Below are positions 44,544-53,731 of a stretch of 64,000 nucleotides of DNA, piece after piece (positions within the stretch are counted from its first letter, which is position 1; each line of letters begins with the position of its first letter). The stretch comes from Methanolobus sp. WCC4 (GTDB lineage: Archaea > Halobacteriota > Methanosarcinia > Methanosarcinales > Methanosarcinaceae). The notes beneath the pieces were generated by a model that saw only the letters and a list, made by a program, of their open reading frames with translations, was not told where the DNA came from and searched no databases. The stretch spans positions 1,780,480 through 1,844,479 of the forward strand of contig NZ_CP150629.1 in NCBI RefSeq assembly GCF_038022665.1, given 5' to 3'. The position numbers and the translations under genes are program-made.

Positions 44544-46046
44544 TTGATCACTGTGACTGAACAAAGATTACCGCTCCCGATAAAGAAATATCTTCAAAGC
44601 CTTGAGCCATGTGCCCACGGCGGACTGATAAGAAAAAGTTCCCAGAAGTACGGAATACCTGAATCAGAGATGCTGGATGCAAGTGCAAGTCTGAATCCTT
44701 TTGGAACACCTTTTGAGCAGGATGAACCGGAACTCGATATGCAGGAACTTCTCAGGAAAGGACTCGAGAAACTGGAACAGTATCCTGATAACCGATATCT
44801 TGAATACAGGAATGCAGCAGCAGATTTTGTGGGTATGGGAACAACGTATGAGAATATAATCCCGGGCAATGGTTCAACTGAGATCATAAGGCTTGTTGCA
44901 GAATGTGTCATCTCTGAAGGTGACATCGTGCTCATCCCAAAACCAACGTTCAGTGAATATGAGATGCAGTGTAAGGTTATGGGAGCACAGATAAAGTACA
45001 TCGACCAGGAAGATATCCTCGATCTCGATGGCAAGCTTCTTGATGAAGCAAAGATGATCTTTGTATGTAATCCAAACAATCCAACGGGAAAACTGCTCTT
45101 AAAGGAGCAGGTTGAAAGGATCGCTGAGAAATGTGCTGAGCATAAGACCATTCTTTTCCTTGACGAGGCTTTCATCGAACTGGCAGATCCGGAGCAGAGT
45201 GTTGCTTATCTTGTTGAGGATAATGAGTATCTTTTCATCCAGCGCTCCCTGACAAAGGCCTTCGCTATTCCGGGAATAAGGATGGGATTCGGAGTCACCT
45301 CTAAGGAGTTTGCCTCTGTCCTTAATAATGCAAGGCTGTCATGGAACATGGGATGCATTGCCGATACTGTTGCCACGGCCCTTCTGAGAATGGAAGGTGG
45401 GGTGAACAGTAAATATCTGGTAGACTCCAGGGATCTCATCGCAAAGGAGCGTGATTTCCTCATGGAGAAACTCTCAAGAAGGGGCTTTAAACCTATTGAG
45501 AGTACTGTGAATTACATTTTTGTTGACATTTCCGAGCTTTCCATGGACTCAACTGAACTTGCAGAACGTATGGCCTCACATGGAGTGCTGATCCGTGATT
45601 GCAGCTCCTTCCAGGATATTGGCGGAGATTACATCAGGATAGCTATACGTACAAGGGAAGAGAATGAGCGCATTGCATCCACTGTCCGCGAGGCTATAGC
45701 TGAATGGGGCAGGGAACAGGCCAGGATGCAACTGGAAGATAACCTGAAAGCTGCTGCAGACTGTGGTCGCATGGGCAGCAATACTGATTGCCCTTATTAT
45801 TCATGTCACTTTGAAGGTCAGGACTGTACTTTCTGTTTCTGTCCCTTCTACCCGTGCAAGGACTCCCGGACAGGTGGTGAATGGATAGAGAGTTCCAGTG
45901 GAGGAGAGGTATGGAGCTGTCTAAATTGTAAGATCGTTCATGATGAACATGTTGTGGATGGACTGTTATCAGTGTTCACAGCTGAAGGACTTAACAAAGA
46001 AAGTATAAAGAAAGCATGGGATAGTGTTATGGAGAAGAACCTATGA
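44544..46046 (+). CDS. cobD: L-threonine-O-3-phosphate decarboxylase (CobD) with a Cys-rich C-terminal domain (copy 2)
   Basis: Makes (R)-1-aminopropan-2-ol phosphate, the linker of the cobamide nucleotide loop. The PLP site is intact: 'RSLTKAFAIPGIR' with Lys codon at 45255-45257, 'NPNNPTGKL' and 'DEAFIEL'. The C-terminal 'C.YYSCHFEGQDCTFCFCPFYPC' region and 'WSCLNC' hold eight Cys, as in the Methanosarcina CobD reported to have both threonine kinase and decarboxylase activity (recalled). The start is TTG 44544 or GTG 44553. cbiB overlaps its stop by 4 bp. Confidence 0.92.
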   Translation: MITVTEQRLPLPIKKYLQSLEPCAHGGLIRKSSQKYGIPESEMLDASASLNPFGTPFEQDEPELDMQELLRKGLEKLEQYPDNRYLEYRNAAADFVGMGTTYENIIPGNGSTEIIRLVAECVISEGDIVLIPKPTFSEYEMQCKVMGAQIKYIDQEDILDLDGKLLDEAKMIFVCNPNNPTGKLLLKEQVERIAEKCAEHKTILFLDEAFIELADPEQSVAYLVEDNEYLFIQRSLTKAFAIPGIRMGFGVTSKEFASVLNNARLSWNMGCIADTVATALLRMEGGVNSKYLVDSRDLIAKERDFLMEKLSRRGFKPIESTVNYIFVDISELSMDSTELAERMASHGVLIRDCSSFQDIGGDYIRIAIRTREENERIASTVREAIAEWGREQARMQLEDNLKAAADCGRMGSNTDCPYYSCHFEGQDCTFCFCPFYPCKDSRTGGEWIESSSGGEVWSCLNCKIVHDEHVVDGLLSVFTAEGLNKESIKKAWDSVMEKNL

Positions 46047-47032
46047 TACTGCCGGTACAGGCAGATGCAATGGATCTTGTGATAGTACTGTTGCTGGCCT
46101 ATGCCCTTGATCTGATATTCGATGAGCCGCCGGCCTCGGTCCATCCGGTTGTCTGGATGGGAAAGCTTATCGCTTTTTTCAAAAGGAATGTTCCGGCCAC
46201 TAACAGGAAGCTCTATGGGATATTCATGGGGCTTGTCACCATACTGTTCGGTGTTTCCATAGCATTTATTGTACTGTACATATTCGGCCTTGAAGTAATA
46301 CCCTCTCCAATACGCTACTTTGTTGCTGCTTATTTCCTTAAGGCAACATTTGCTATACGCTGTCTCTATGGTGCTGCTACTGAGGTCAGGACCGAACTGG
46401 ATGCCGGCCGACTTGATGAAGCGAGACAGAAGCTTTCCATGTATGTGAGCAGGGATACCTCAAAGCTGGATGAAGGACATGTTTCCTCGGCTATCATTGA
46501 AACGACATCAGAGAACTATGTGGATGGAATACTCACTCCTCTGTTGTTCTATGCATGTTTCGGACCTTACGGATTGATAGCTGCCTACGTTTTCAAGGCC
46601 ACAAGCACCCTTGATTCCATGGTTGGGTATATGGATGAACGCCACAGGGATATGGGATGGTTCTCTGCAAAGCTGGATGATGTACTCAACTGGCTTCCAG
46701 CACGTATTTCCGTATTTTTACTCTCTGCAGCAACACTGGTCCTTGATATCTTTTACCGAAAGGTGAAGGTATTGGATTTCAGGAATGCTTTCAGGAGTGG
46801 ATTCGGAGATGGGATGAAAACCCCGTCCCCGAACTCAGGATATCCTATGGCATCAATAGCCGGTGCACTTAAAGTAAAACTTGACAAACCGAACACCTAT
46901 GTGCTTGGTGAAGGATATAATCATCCTGCATCAGAAGACATCAAACTTACAAGCTGGATAATAATGATAGCGTCCCTATTAGCTATCGTGGTATGTCTGT
47001 TCATAATTGCGGCGTATCATCCAGGATATTGA
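46043..47032 (+). CDS. cbiB: Adenosylcobinamide-phosphate synthase CbiB
   Basis: An integral membrane enzyme that joins adenosylcobyric acid to aminopropanol phosphate. The 329-aa chain has 'LDLIFDEPPASVHPVVWMG' at the start, 'SRDTSKLDEGHVSSAIIETT' in the middle, 'STLDSMVGYMDERHRDMG' and 'DGMKTPSPNSGYPMA', the diagnostic CbiB/CobD(Bacterial) blocks. GGAG lies eight bases before the ATG, which overlaps the cobD stop by 4 bp. Confidence 0.96.
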   Translation: MILPVQADAMDLVIVLLLAYALDLIFDEPPASVHPVVWMGKLIAFFKRNVPATNRKLYGIFMGLVTILFGVSIAFIVLYIFGLEVIPSPIRYFVAAYFLKATFAIRCLYGAATEVRTELDAGRLDEARQKLSMYVSRDTSKLDEGHVSSAIIETTSENYVDGILTPLLFYACFGPYGLIAAYVFKATSTLDSMVGYMDERHRDMGWFSAKLDDVLNWLPARISVFLLSAATLVLDIFYRKVKVLDFRNAFRSGFGDGMKTPSPNSGYPMASIAGALKVKLDKPNTYVLGEGYNHPASEDIKLTSWIIMIASLLAIVVCLFIIAAYHPGY

Positions 47033-47053
47033 TATTTACAATTCCCCGAAGTG

Positions 47054-47647
47054 ATGGCAATGAAATTATCAGATATCGAATCAGAAGACCTTAAGAAAGA
47101 CCAGTCAAAGGAACTGGAAGGTGAGATCACCAGGGATATAATCGAGATCCTTGAAGAAGAAGGAATAACGGTTCAGATGCTTGTTGATGCTGCACTGGAA
47201 CTATATGCCCCTCATCCGGGTATAGAGACCAGGGAGCTTGCGGAGGCAAAGTTCCTTCAGGAGCTTGACATCGCCATCTCCGATCCGAACCTCTGTTTAC
47301 TGATATATTCAGGAGTATTGCTGGAAAAAGAAGGACGTGAGGGAAGACTACCTAACATCAGCAAGAGTTCCTATGAAAAGGACCTGACATTCATAATTGC
47401 CGATGAGGTTCTCGGAACGAGTATATCCAGATACATCAGTGGTGACAAAGGTACGTTCGAGTTCGTACGTTTTGATAAACAGAAGCCAGGTATCCTTGCA
47501 GAGCTCGGTCCTTTCATGGATGATGTCATCGGGGGACTTATTGGTGGCGTATCTGCAAGCATGTATACAAGGGCGATGGCAGAGGCAGCTGCCCTGTCGA
47601 AGAAACCTGAGAAAAAAGAACCTGAAAGTGATGTGATCGCAGGATGA
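47054..47647 (+). CDS. cobZ: Alpha-ribazole phosphatase CobZ (PgpA-like)
   Basis: Removes the 5'-phosphate from alpha-ribazole or cobalamin 5'-phosphate as the last step. It was described in Methanosarcina mazei as a non-orthologous replacement for CobC. The 198-aa protein has a charged N-terminus (about 1-45) and a PgpA-like core with 'ALELYAPHPGIETRELAEAK' and 'IADEVLGTSISRYISG'. Candidate starts are ATG 47054 or 47060. Its stop overlaps the cobS start by 4 bp, supporting the function. Confidence 0.88.
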   Translation: MAMKLSDIESEDLKKDQSKELEGEITRDIIEILEEEGITVQMLVDAALELYAPHPGIETRELAEAKFLQELDIAISDPNLCLLIYSGVLLEKEGREGRLPNISKSSYEKDLTFIIADEVLGTSISRYISGDKGTFEFVRFDKQKPGILAELGPFMDDVIGGLIGGVSASMYTRAMAEAAALSKKPEKKEPESDVIAG

Positions 47648-48456
47648 CCGGATTCTTATTAGCCCTTAAGTCAAGTTTCGGTTTCCTTTCAACAATTCCT
47701 GTTGGAATTACCATGGAAGGACTGGATGAGTTTTTCAAAAGAACATATCTGCATCAGGTCGTTGGTATCGTCCTTGGTCTGATGATGGGTGCAGTGGCAT
47801 ATCTGCTCATTAGCTTTTTGCCTGTATACATAAGTGCGGTCCTTATGATCGCTTTCATCTACTATATTACCGGTCTCAATCACCTGGACGGTGTGGCCGA
47901 CCTTGGTGACGGACTGACCGCACATGGTTCTGTTGAGAAGAAACTGAAGGCGCTCAAGGACATGTCTCTTGGTATCGGCGGAGTTGCCTATGCTGCTCTT
48001 ATTATCCTTGCACTCTACGCTTCCCTCATTTCATTGTATGATGAAGCAAGTGTCCTGTATTCAACAACTGCAGACCTGGCGCGTATTTTCTTCTTTGCTA
48101 TGTTCGTATCGGAAGTAAGTGCCATGCAATCCATGCTGACTGTAGCTGCATTCGGGAAGTCCATCCACGAGGGTCTGGGTTCCATACTCGTGAACAATAC
48201 CACAGTACCTAAATACCTTATAGGTTTTGTAATTGGTAGCATTGCCTGTGTTGGAGCATCAATGTACTTTGGTCTTGGAATATCAGGTATATTTGTTTTC
48301 CTGGCGGCAATTGTGGCAACGTTTGTGCTGCTTAATGTAAGTAACAGGCATTTTGGTGGTGTGAATGGTGATGTTATTGGTGCTTCCAACGAGTTTGGAA
48401 GGATAATAGCATTGATAACCGTCACACTGGTACTAATGTACGGAGGTATTGTTTGA
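47644..48456 (+). CDS. cobS: Adenosylcobinamide-GDP ribazoletransferase (cobalamin synthase) CobS
   Basis: A polytopic membrane enzyme joining AdoCbi-GDP and alpha-ribazole (phosphate). The 270-aa sequence shows 'FLSTIPVG', 'TGLNHLDGVADLGDGLTAHG' and 'IGGVAYAALIILALY', all CobS marks, with about seven hydrophobic segments. It overlaps cobZ and cobY by 4 bp on each side, i.e. the operon is tightly coupled. Confidence 0.96.
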   Translation: MTGFLLALKSSFGFLSTIPVGITMEGLDEFFKRTYLHQVVGIVLGLMMGAVAYLLISFLPVYISAVLMIAFIYYITGLNHLDGVADLGDGLTAHGSVEKKLKALKDMSLGIGGVAYAALIILALYASLISLYDEASVLYSTTADLARIFFFAMFVSEVSAMQSMLTVAAFGKSIHEGLGSILVNNTTVPKYLIGFVIGSIACVGASMYFGLGISGIFVFLAAIVATFVLLNVSNRHFGGVNGDVIGASNEFGRIIALITVTLVLMYGGIV

Positions 48457-49085
48457 AAGCTATTGTAATGGCTGGTGGACTTGGAAGCAGGCTTGGTATG
48501 GGGGAAAAACCCTGCGTCGAGGTATTAGGAAAACCTCTCATATCCTATGTATTGGAAACCCTGCAAGAAACCGAAAGTATAGATGAGATATTCGTTGCTG
48601 TGTCCCCTGCAACACCTGACACCGCATCTTATGTGGAAAAGGAATATGCAGGTGAGATACCGGTCATCCATACAGGTGGCGGTAATTACGTCGGTGATAT
48701 GGTATATGCAGTGAAAGTTGCCGGGATAACAGAGCCACTTATGGTCCTTATGGCCGACCTGCCACTTCTGAACCCTGATCTCCTCGAAAAGGTGATAGGG
48801 GAATATAAGGAGTGTGGCAAACCTGCTATGTCCATTTTCTCTCCTATCCATGTTTGTAAAGGTCTGGGCATCAGGCCGGACACCGTTTTCAACTGGGACG
48901 GGAAATTGATAGTACCCTCGGGCATCAACATACTTGATGGCAATGATGTGGAAAATGAACAGGAATACATCAGCCTTGTTCTGGATGATATGGAATTCGC
49001 TCTTAACATTAATACCCCGGAAGACCTTAAGAGATGCAAGGATATGCTTCTTGAGAAAGGACAACCGTCTGTTACAAACCAGTGA
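48453..49085 (+). CDS. cobY: GTP:adenosylcobinamide-phosphate guanylyltransferase CobY
   Basis: The archaeal enzyme that replaces the bacterial CobU and makes AdoCbi-GDP. The 210-aa nucleotidyltransferase starts 'MKAIVMAGGLGSRLGMGEKP' and has the usual 'LMADLPLL' block. The start is a TTG with GGAGGT seven bases before it, which overlaps the cobS stop. It closes the operon; a structured intergenic stretch follows. Confidence 0.94.
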   Translation: MKAIVMAGGLGSRLGMGEKPCVEVLGKPLISYVLETLQETESIDEIFVAVSPATPDTASYVEKEYAGEIPVIHTGGGNYVGDMVYAVKVAGITEPLMVLMADLPLLNPDLLEKVIGEYKECGKPAMSIFSPIHVCKGLGIRPDTVFNWDGKLIVPSGINILDGNDVENEQEYISLVLDDMEFALNINTPEDLKRCKDMLLEKGQPSVTNQ

Positions 49086-49164
49086 TATGGTTTGTGAATG
49101 CATATACTGGCATTGTAGTGGTAGCAGTAGTATGATTTATATTGCATGACCACCAACGATTACT

Positions 49165-49245
49165 ACAGTTCCGGTTGGGCGGAAGCGTTAGGGTGGTTGG
49201 AGATTCATCAGGCACCTTTCAGGTAAAGGTGCCTATACCCTGGTT
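49165..49245 (+). ncRNA. Candidate structured RNA downstream of the cobamide operon
   Basis: A perfect 9-bp hairpin GGCACCTTT/AAAGGTGCC (49211-49219 with 49225-49233) sits inside a closing stem AGGGT/ACCCT (49190-49194 with 49237-49241). A TATA-like TTTATATT lies at about 49136-49143 and predicts a start near 49165. U-rich runs at 49288-49315 could end a transcript. No protein ORF is credible here. It may equally be the 3' end of the operon mRNA. The rest of the 369-bp gap (49086-49454) shows nothing else. Confidence 0.4.
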
Positions 49246-49454
49246 ATTTCCCGTGTACATGACTGAACGTTAGTATATTCAATTGGAACATATTTTTTCT
49301 AACTTATTTTTTCTTATTCTTATCTTCAATTTCTATCGTTTTCGTATCTGTTCTATTTGTACTATTCTTGTTGCATCAGGACTAAACCAAAGAATTTAAA
49401 TCACGTGCAGGAATAGAACAAATAATATTTAGGTTGTTATACTGAGGGTAGGTT

Positions 49455-50303
49455 ATGAACAAAAGATACATGACACTTATTGTGGCTATCATTGTTATGA
49501 TAGCGGTCATTGGCAGTGGTTGTACTGATTCCGGTGATGATGGTATCGAAGAGAAACACGAAGAAACCATAGTTGATACTGAACCTGAGGAGGCCGAGGT
49601 GGATGACAGTACTTATACCAATTCTATTGGTATGGAGTTCGTGAAGGTCCCTGAAGGTGAATTCTACATGGGTGCTTCTGATGACGAAAGATACAGTGAC
49701 AAGGATGAGAGGCCTGTGCACTATGTATCCATAGGATACGATTATTATATGGGTGCATATGAGGTCACTCAGGAACAATGGGAAGCAGTGATGGGAGATG
49801 ATCCATCCAAATTCCAGGGTGATGACCTTCCTGTTGAGAAGGTATCCTGGGTGGATGCCAATGAGTTCGTAGAGAAGCTCAATGGAATGGAAGGCACGGA
49901 GTCATATCGCCTGCCCACAGAGGCTGAGTGGGAATATGCATGCAGGGCCGGAACCGATACAGCATTCTCATTCGGTGATGATTCTGCTCTGATGGTCGAC
50001 TATGGATGGTTCGATGATAATTCAGAGGATAAGACACGTCCTGTCGGTATGAAGGAAGCAAATCCATGGGGTCTCTATGACATGCACGGTAACGTTGCAG
50101 AATGGGTGGAAGACGAATACCACAGCAGCTATAATGGTGCGCCGGAAGATGGAAGTGCATGGCTCGGCGGCGTTGACAGAAGAGTTATACGCGGCGGAAG
50201 CTGGGAAAATGCAGAGGACAACTGTCGTTCTGCTGTAAGGGACAGTATCGGTGAAGGAAGCCGCGCTGATTATGTCGGTTTCCGTATCGTGAAGGAGATC
50301 TGA
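49455..50303 (+). CDS. Formylglycine-generating-enzyme (SUMF1) family lipoprotein
   Basis: A lipoprotein signal ends at Cys23 ('IGSGC'). After a short acidic linker comes the FGE-sulfatase fold (about 52-280), with 'GMEFVKVPEGEFYMGASDDE', 'GAYEVTQEQWEAVMGDDPS', 'YRLPTEAEWEYACRAGT' and 'RVIRGGSWENAEDNCRSAVR'. The true FGE needs a pair of Cys near the C-terminus; only one is evident here, so this is likely a family member without formylglycine activity. It may bind other cell-surface components. Confidence 0.88.
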   Translation: MNKRYMTLIVAIIVMIAVIGSGCTDSGDDGIEEKHEETIVDTEPEEAEVDDSTYTNSIGMEFVKVPEGEFYMGASDDERYSDKDERPVHYVSIGYDYYMGAYEVTQEQWEAVMGDDPSKFQGDDLPVEKVSWVDANEFVEKLNGMEGTESYRLPTEAEWEYACRAGTDTAFSFGDDSALMVDYGWFDDNSEDKTRPVGMKEANPWGLYDMHGNVAEWVEDEYHSSYNGAPEDGSAWLGGVDRRVIRGGSWENAEDNCRSAVRDSIGEGSRADYVGFRIVKEI

Positions 50304-50514
50304 TATCCTTTTTCGGATATCATCTCATCTATTCTTTTTCTTTTTGAATTCAATTTTCTCTCTGCAGGGATACGATAATTCGAAACTTTTAAGTATGATC
50401 CGTGATGCCCTTACTTGAAAAAGTATCTGATCATATGAAACAACCGGCTATGTCAATGCAATATATTTAAATCAAATATCGCAGTAGGAATATCACAATT
50501 ACGATCATATACTA

Positions 50515-50525
50515 ACTATATAATT
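50515..50525 (+). promoter_or_regulatory. TATA-like element before ileS
   Basis: ACTATATAATT lies about 34 bp before the ileS ATG. A second candidate, CAATATATTTAAA at 50459-50470, would give a leader of about 55 nt. A GGAG at 50537-50540 serves the ATG, which favours the upstream element. Confidence 0.4.
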
Positions 50526-50548
50526 GACCTTTACATGGAGAATCCTGA

Positions 50549-53500
50549 ATGATAGAGGAGATCACCAATCAATACGATCCAAAGACAATAGAGAAGAAGG
50601 TGCATGACCTCTGGGCAGAGGCCGATGCCTATTCAAAAGTACGTGAGCACCGCAGGGGTGCAAAGAAGTTCTTTTTCGTAGACGGACCGCCATACACCAC
50701 CGGACATATCCACCTTGGAACTGCCTGGAACAAGATCATCAAGGATTCTATTCTGAGATACCGTTCAATGAATGGTTTTGACATCGTTGATCGTGCAGGC
50801 TGGGATATGCATGGGCTTCCTATCGAGGTAAAGGTGGAAGGTGCACTTGGATTCACATCAAAGAAGGATATCGAGGAATATGGTGTAGGCAATTTCATCG
50901 AGAAGTGTAAGGAATTCGCACTGAACCAGAAGGATGACATGACCGACCAGTTCCAGATGCTTGGTGCATGGCTTGACTGGAAGGACCCATACATGACCCT
51001 CAGGGATGAGTACATAGAGGCTGCATGGTGGACCATGAAACAGGCACAGGAAAAGAATCTCCTTGAGCAGGGTAAACGTGTTGTCAACTGGTGTCCACGT
51101 TGCGAAACAGCAATTGCTGATTCTGAAGTGGAATATGAGGACAGGACTGATCCTTCAATATTCGTCAAGTTCAAGATAAAGGGTGAGGAGAACTCCTTTG
51201 TCGTTATCTGGACCACAACTCCATGGACCATACCATCCAACGTTGCAGTGGCAGTCCATCCGTCATTCGAGTACGCGAAGGTAAAGGCAATAGCTGCTGA
51301 TGGAAATGAAGAGATACTCATTGTAGCTTCCGAACTTGTGGAGAACGTGCTCAGGAAGGGAAGATATACCGATTATGAGATCCTTGAGACAATGCTTGGT
51401 GAGGATCTGACATCACTATCATACGAAAGTCCGCTGGCTGACATGGTGCCAAGACAGGCAGAGATGGAACATGGCATCTATCTTGCAGATTACGTAACCG
51501 CAGAGAACACAGGTTGTGTACACATAGCACCTGGCCACGGTATGGACGACTTTGAAGTAGGAAAGAAGAACGGTCTTCCAATATTCTGCCCGGTAGGTTC
51601 CGACGGACGTTACACCGAAGCTGCCGGGGAATATGCAGGCATGCATATCCGTGAGGCAAACAAGGTTGTTATCGAGGACCTTATCGAACGTGGAAGACTT
51701 CTCTCAGAAGGGACCATCGACCACAGGTACGGACACTGCTGGCGTTGTAAGACCCCTATCATCTATCTGGCAACAGAACAGTGGTTCATCAAGATCGGTG
51801 AGCTCAAGGACCAGATGCTCGATGAGATCGCTCAGGTCAAGTGGTATCCTGAATGGGCAGGCTCTGCAAGGTTCAAGGACTGGATAGAGGGAGCACGTGA
51901 CTGGTGTGTATCCCGTCAGAGATACTGGGGTATCCCAATACCTGTCTGGAAGTGCAGTACCTGTGATAAGATGCATGTTATCGGTACCAAGGAAGAGCTT
52001 CAGCAGGTGTCCGGTGTTCCTGATGACATAGAACTTCACAGGCCATATGTGGATGAGATCATGCTGGATTGTGAGTGCGGTGGCAAGATGAAGCGTGTAG
52101 AGGATGTTTTCGATGTCTGGTTCGATTCAGCCGTGGCATCATGGGCGACACTGCGCTTCCCGCAACAGCAGGAAGATTTCGACAAATGGTGGCCTGCAGA
52201 CTTCATCACAGAGGGACAGGACCAGACACGCGGATGGTTCTATTCACAGCTGGGTGCCAGTATGGTGGCCTTCGGAAAGGCACCTTACAAGAGTGTACTG
52301 ATGCACGGTTTTACCCTTGACGGTGAAGGCAGGAAGATGTCCAAGAGTCTCGGCAATGTCGTTGCACCTGGCGATGTCATTGAAGAGTTCGGCGCGGATT
52401 CTCTCAGAAGTTTCGTATTATCATCAAGTGCTCCCTGGGATGACCTGAAATTCGCACAGGATGAGCTCAGGAATATCCACAGGACACTGAACATCCTCTG
52501 GAACGTGTACCGTTTCCCATTACCTTACATGGTGCTTGACAAGTTCGACCCTGCACAGGTATCACTGGAATCCGTCAAACCGCATCTGCGTAAAGAGGAC
52601 AGGTGGATACTCTCAAAGGCACAGTCACTTGTAGCTGATGTGGACGATGCCATGTCAAAGTGCACACTGCACAGGGCTCTGAGATCGATCAATGAGTTCG
52701 TGCTCGAGGACCTTTCAAGATGGTATATCCAGCTTATCAGACCAAGGACATGGGTAGAGGCTGATGACCCTGACAAACTGGCAGTATATCGTGTACTGTA
52801 CGATGTCTTCGTTCTCACTGCAAAGGTCATTGCTCCTTTCATGCCACACCTTGCAGAGGAGATGTACCAGAACCTTGTGAGGAATGTTGACCCTGATGCA
52901 CCGGTAACCATTCACATGAACGACTGGCCACAGGTGGATGAGAGCCTTGTTGACAAGGACCTTGAAGCTCACATGGACATGGTGCGTTCAATTGTAGAAT
53001 CAGCATCCAATGCACGTCAGAAGGTAGGAAGGAAGCTCAGGTGGCCTGTATCACGTATCGTGCTCACACCTGTGAGCCAGCAGGCAGCAGATGCTGTGAC
53101 CGAGCTTAAGTCTGTACTTATGGACCAGACCAATTCCAAGGACATAGTTCTCACCGGCATCGATGAGGCATGGGATGAACTTGGATTCGAGGCAAATCCT
53201 GACCCCGGTGCCATCGGTCCTGTATTCAAAGGCGATGCAGGAAAGGTCATTGGTGCAATAAAGCAGGCAGATGCCCTTGAACTGAAGAAGGCACTGGCAC
53301 TTGAGGACCAGTATGAACTTGAGGTAGCTGGCGTTTCAGTTACCATCAAACCTGAAATGGTCAATTTTGAGGAAACACTGCCTGAAATGGTTGCAAGCGC
53401 ACAGTCAACTGCAGGTATCATCTATGTGGATGCCAACCTTACCCGTGAGATCGAATCCGAGGGTTTCACAAGGGAAGTTATCCGCAGGGTACAGGATATG

Positions 53501-53725
53501 AGGAAAGAGCTCAATCTTGCAGTTGATGACAACATCAAGACCCATATACAGATCAATGATGAGAGGGTACTTGACCTTGTGCTGGATCGTGAGCAGTATA
53601 TTGCAAAAGAGACCCGTGCCAATATACAGGTAATCGGTCTTGATGTGGATACTTCAGGCTCCCTTGAGAAGGACTGGGATGTTGAAGGTATATCCATGAC
53701 CATCGGCATAACAAAGATGGAATGA
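50549..53725 (+). CDS. ileS: Isoleucyl-tRNA synthetase
   Basis: This 1058-aa class I synthetase has the HIGH-type motif '[17 protein letters not shown]', the KMSKS motif '[12 protein letters not shown]', a CP1 editing domain ('[15 protein letters not shown]') and the archaeal/eukaryotic-type C-terminal anticodon-binding region with '[13 protein letters not shown]'. It charges tRNA-Ile. The pterin gene follows 6 bp after its stop. Confidence 0.98.
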   Translation: MIEEITNQYDPKTIEKKVHDLWAEADAYSKVREHRRGAKKFFFVDGPPYTTGHIHLGTAWNKIIKDSILRYRSMNGFDIVDRAGWDMHGLPIEVKVEGALGFTSKKDIEEYGVGNFIEKCKEFALNQKDDMTDQFQMLGAWLDWKDPYMTLRDEYIEAAWWTMKQAQEKNLLEQGKRVVNWCPRCETAIADSEVEYEDRTDPSIFVKFKIKGEENSFVVIWTTTPWTIPSNVAVAVHPSFEYAKVKAIAADGNEEILIVASELVENVLRKGRYTDYEILETMLGEDLTSLSYESPLADMVPRQAEMEHGIYLADYVTAENTGCVHIAPGHGMDDFEVGKKNGLPIFCPVGSDGRYTEAAGEYAGMHIREANKVVIEDLIERGRLLSEGTIDHRYGHCWRCKTPIIYLATEQWFIKIGELKDQMLDEIAQVKWYPEWAGSARFKDWIEGARDWCVSRQRYWGIPIPVWKCSTCDKMHVIGTKEELQQVSGVPDDIELHRPYVDEIMLDCECGGKMKRVEDVFDVWFDSAVASWATLRFPQQQEDFDKWWPADFITEGQDQTRGWFYSQLGASMVAFGKAPYKSVLMHGFTLDGEGRKMSKSLGNVVAPGDVIEEFGADSLRSFVLSSSAPWDDLKFAQDELRNIHRTLNILWNVYRFPLPYMVLDKFDPAQVSLESVKPHLRKEDRWILSKAQSLVADVDDAMSKCTLHRALRSINEFVLEDLSRWYIQLIRPRTWVEADDPDKLAVYRVLYDVFVLTAKVIAPFMPHLAEEMYQNLVRNVDPDAPVTIHMNDWPQVDESLVDKDLEAHMDMVRSIVESASNARQKVGRKLRWPVSRIVLTPVSQQAADAVTELKSVLMDQTNSKDIVLTGIDEAWDELGFEANPDPGAIGPVFKGDAGKVIGAIKQADALELKKALALEDQYELEVAGVSVTIKPEMVNFEETLPEMVASAQSTAGIIYVDANLTREIESEGFTREVIRRVQDMRKELNLAVDDNIKTHIQINDERVLDLVLDREQYIAKETRANIQVIGLDVDTSGSLEKDWDVEGISMTIGITKME

Positions 53726-53731
53726 GTTTAC

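Noticed and set aside
49200-49240. Box C/D sRNA on the minus strand (CTGA and TGATGA motifs close together)
   Set aside because: The full C, D', C' and D order with guide spacers could not be found; only one motif pair is present within a simple hairpin.
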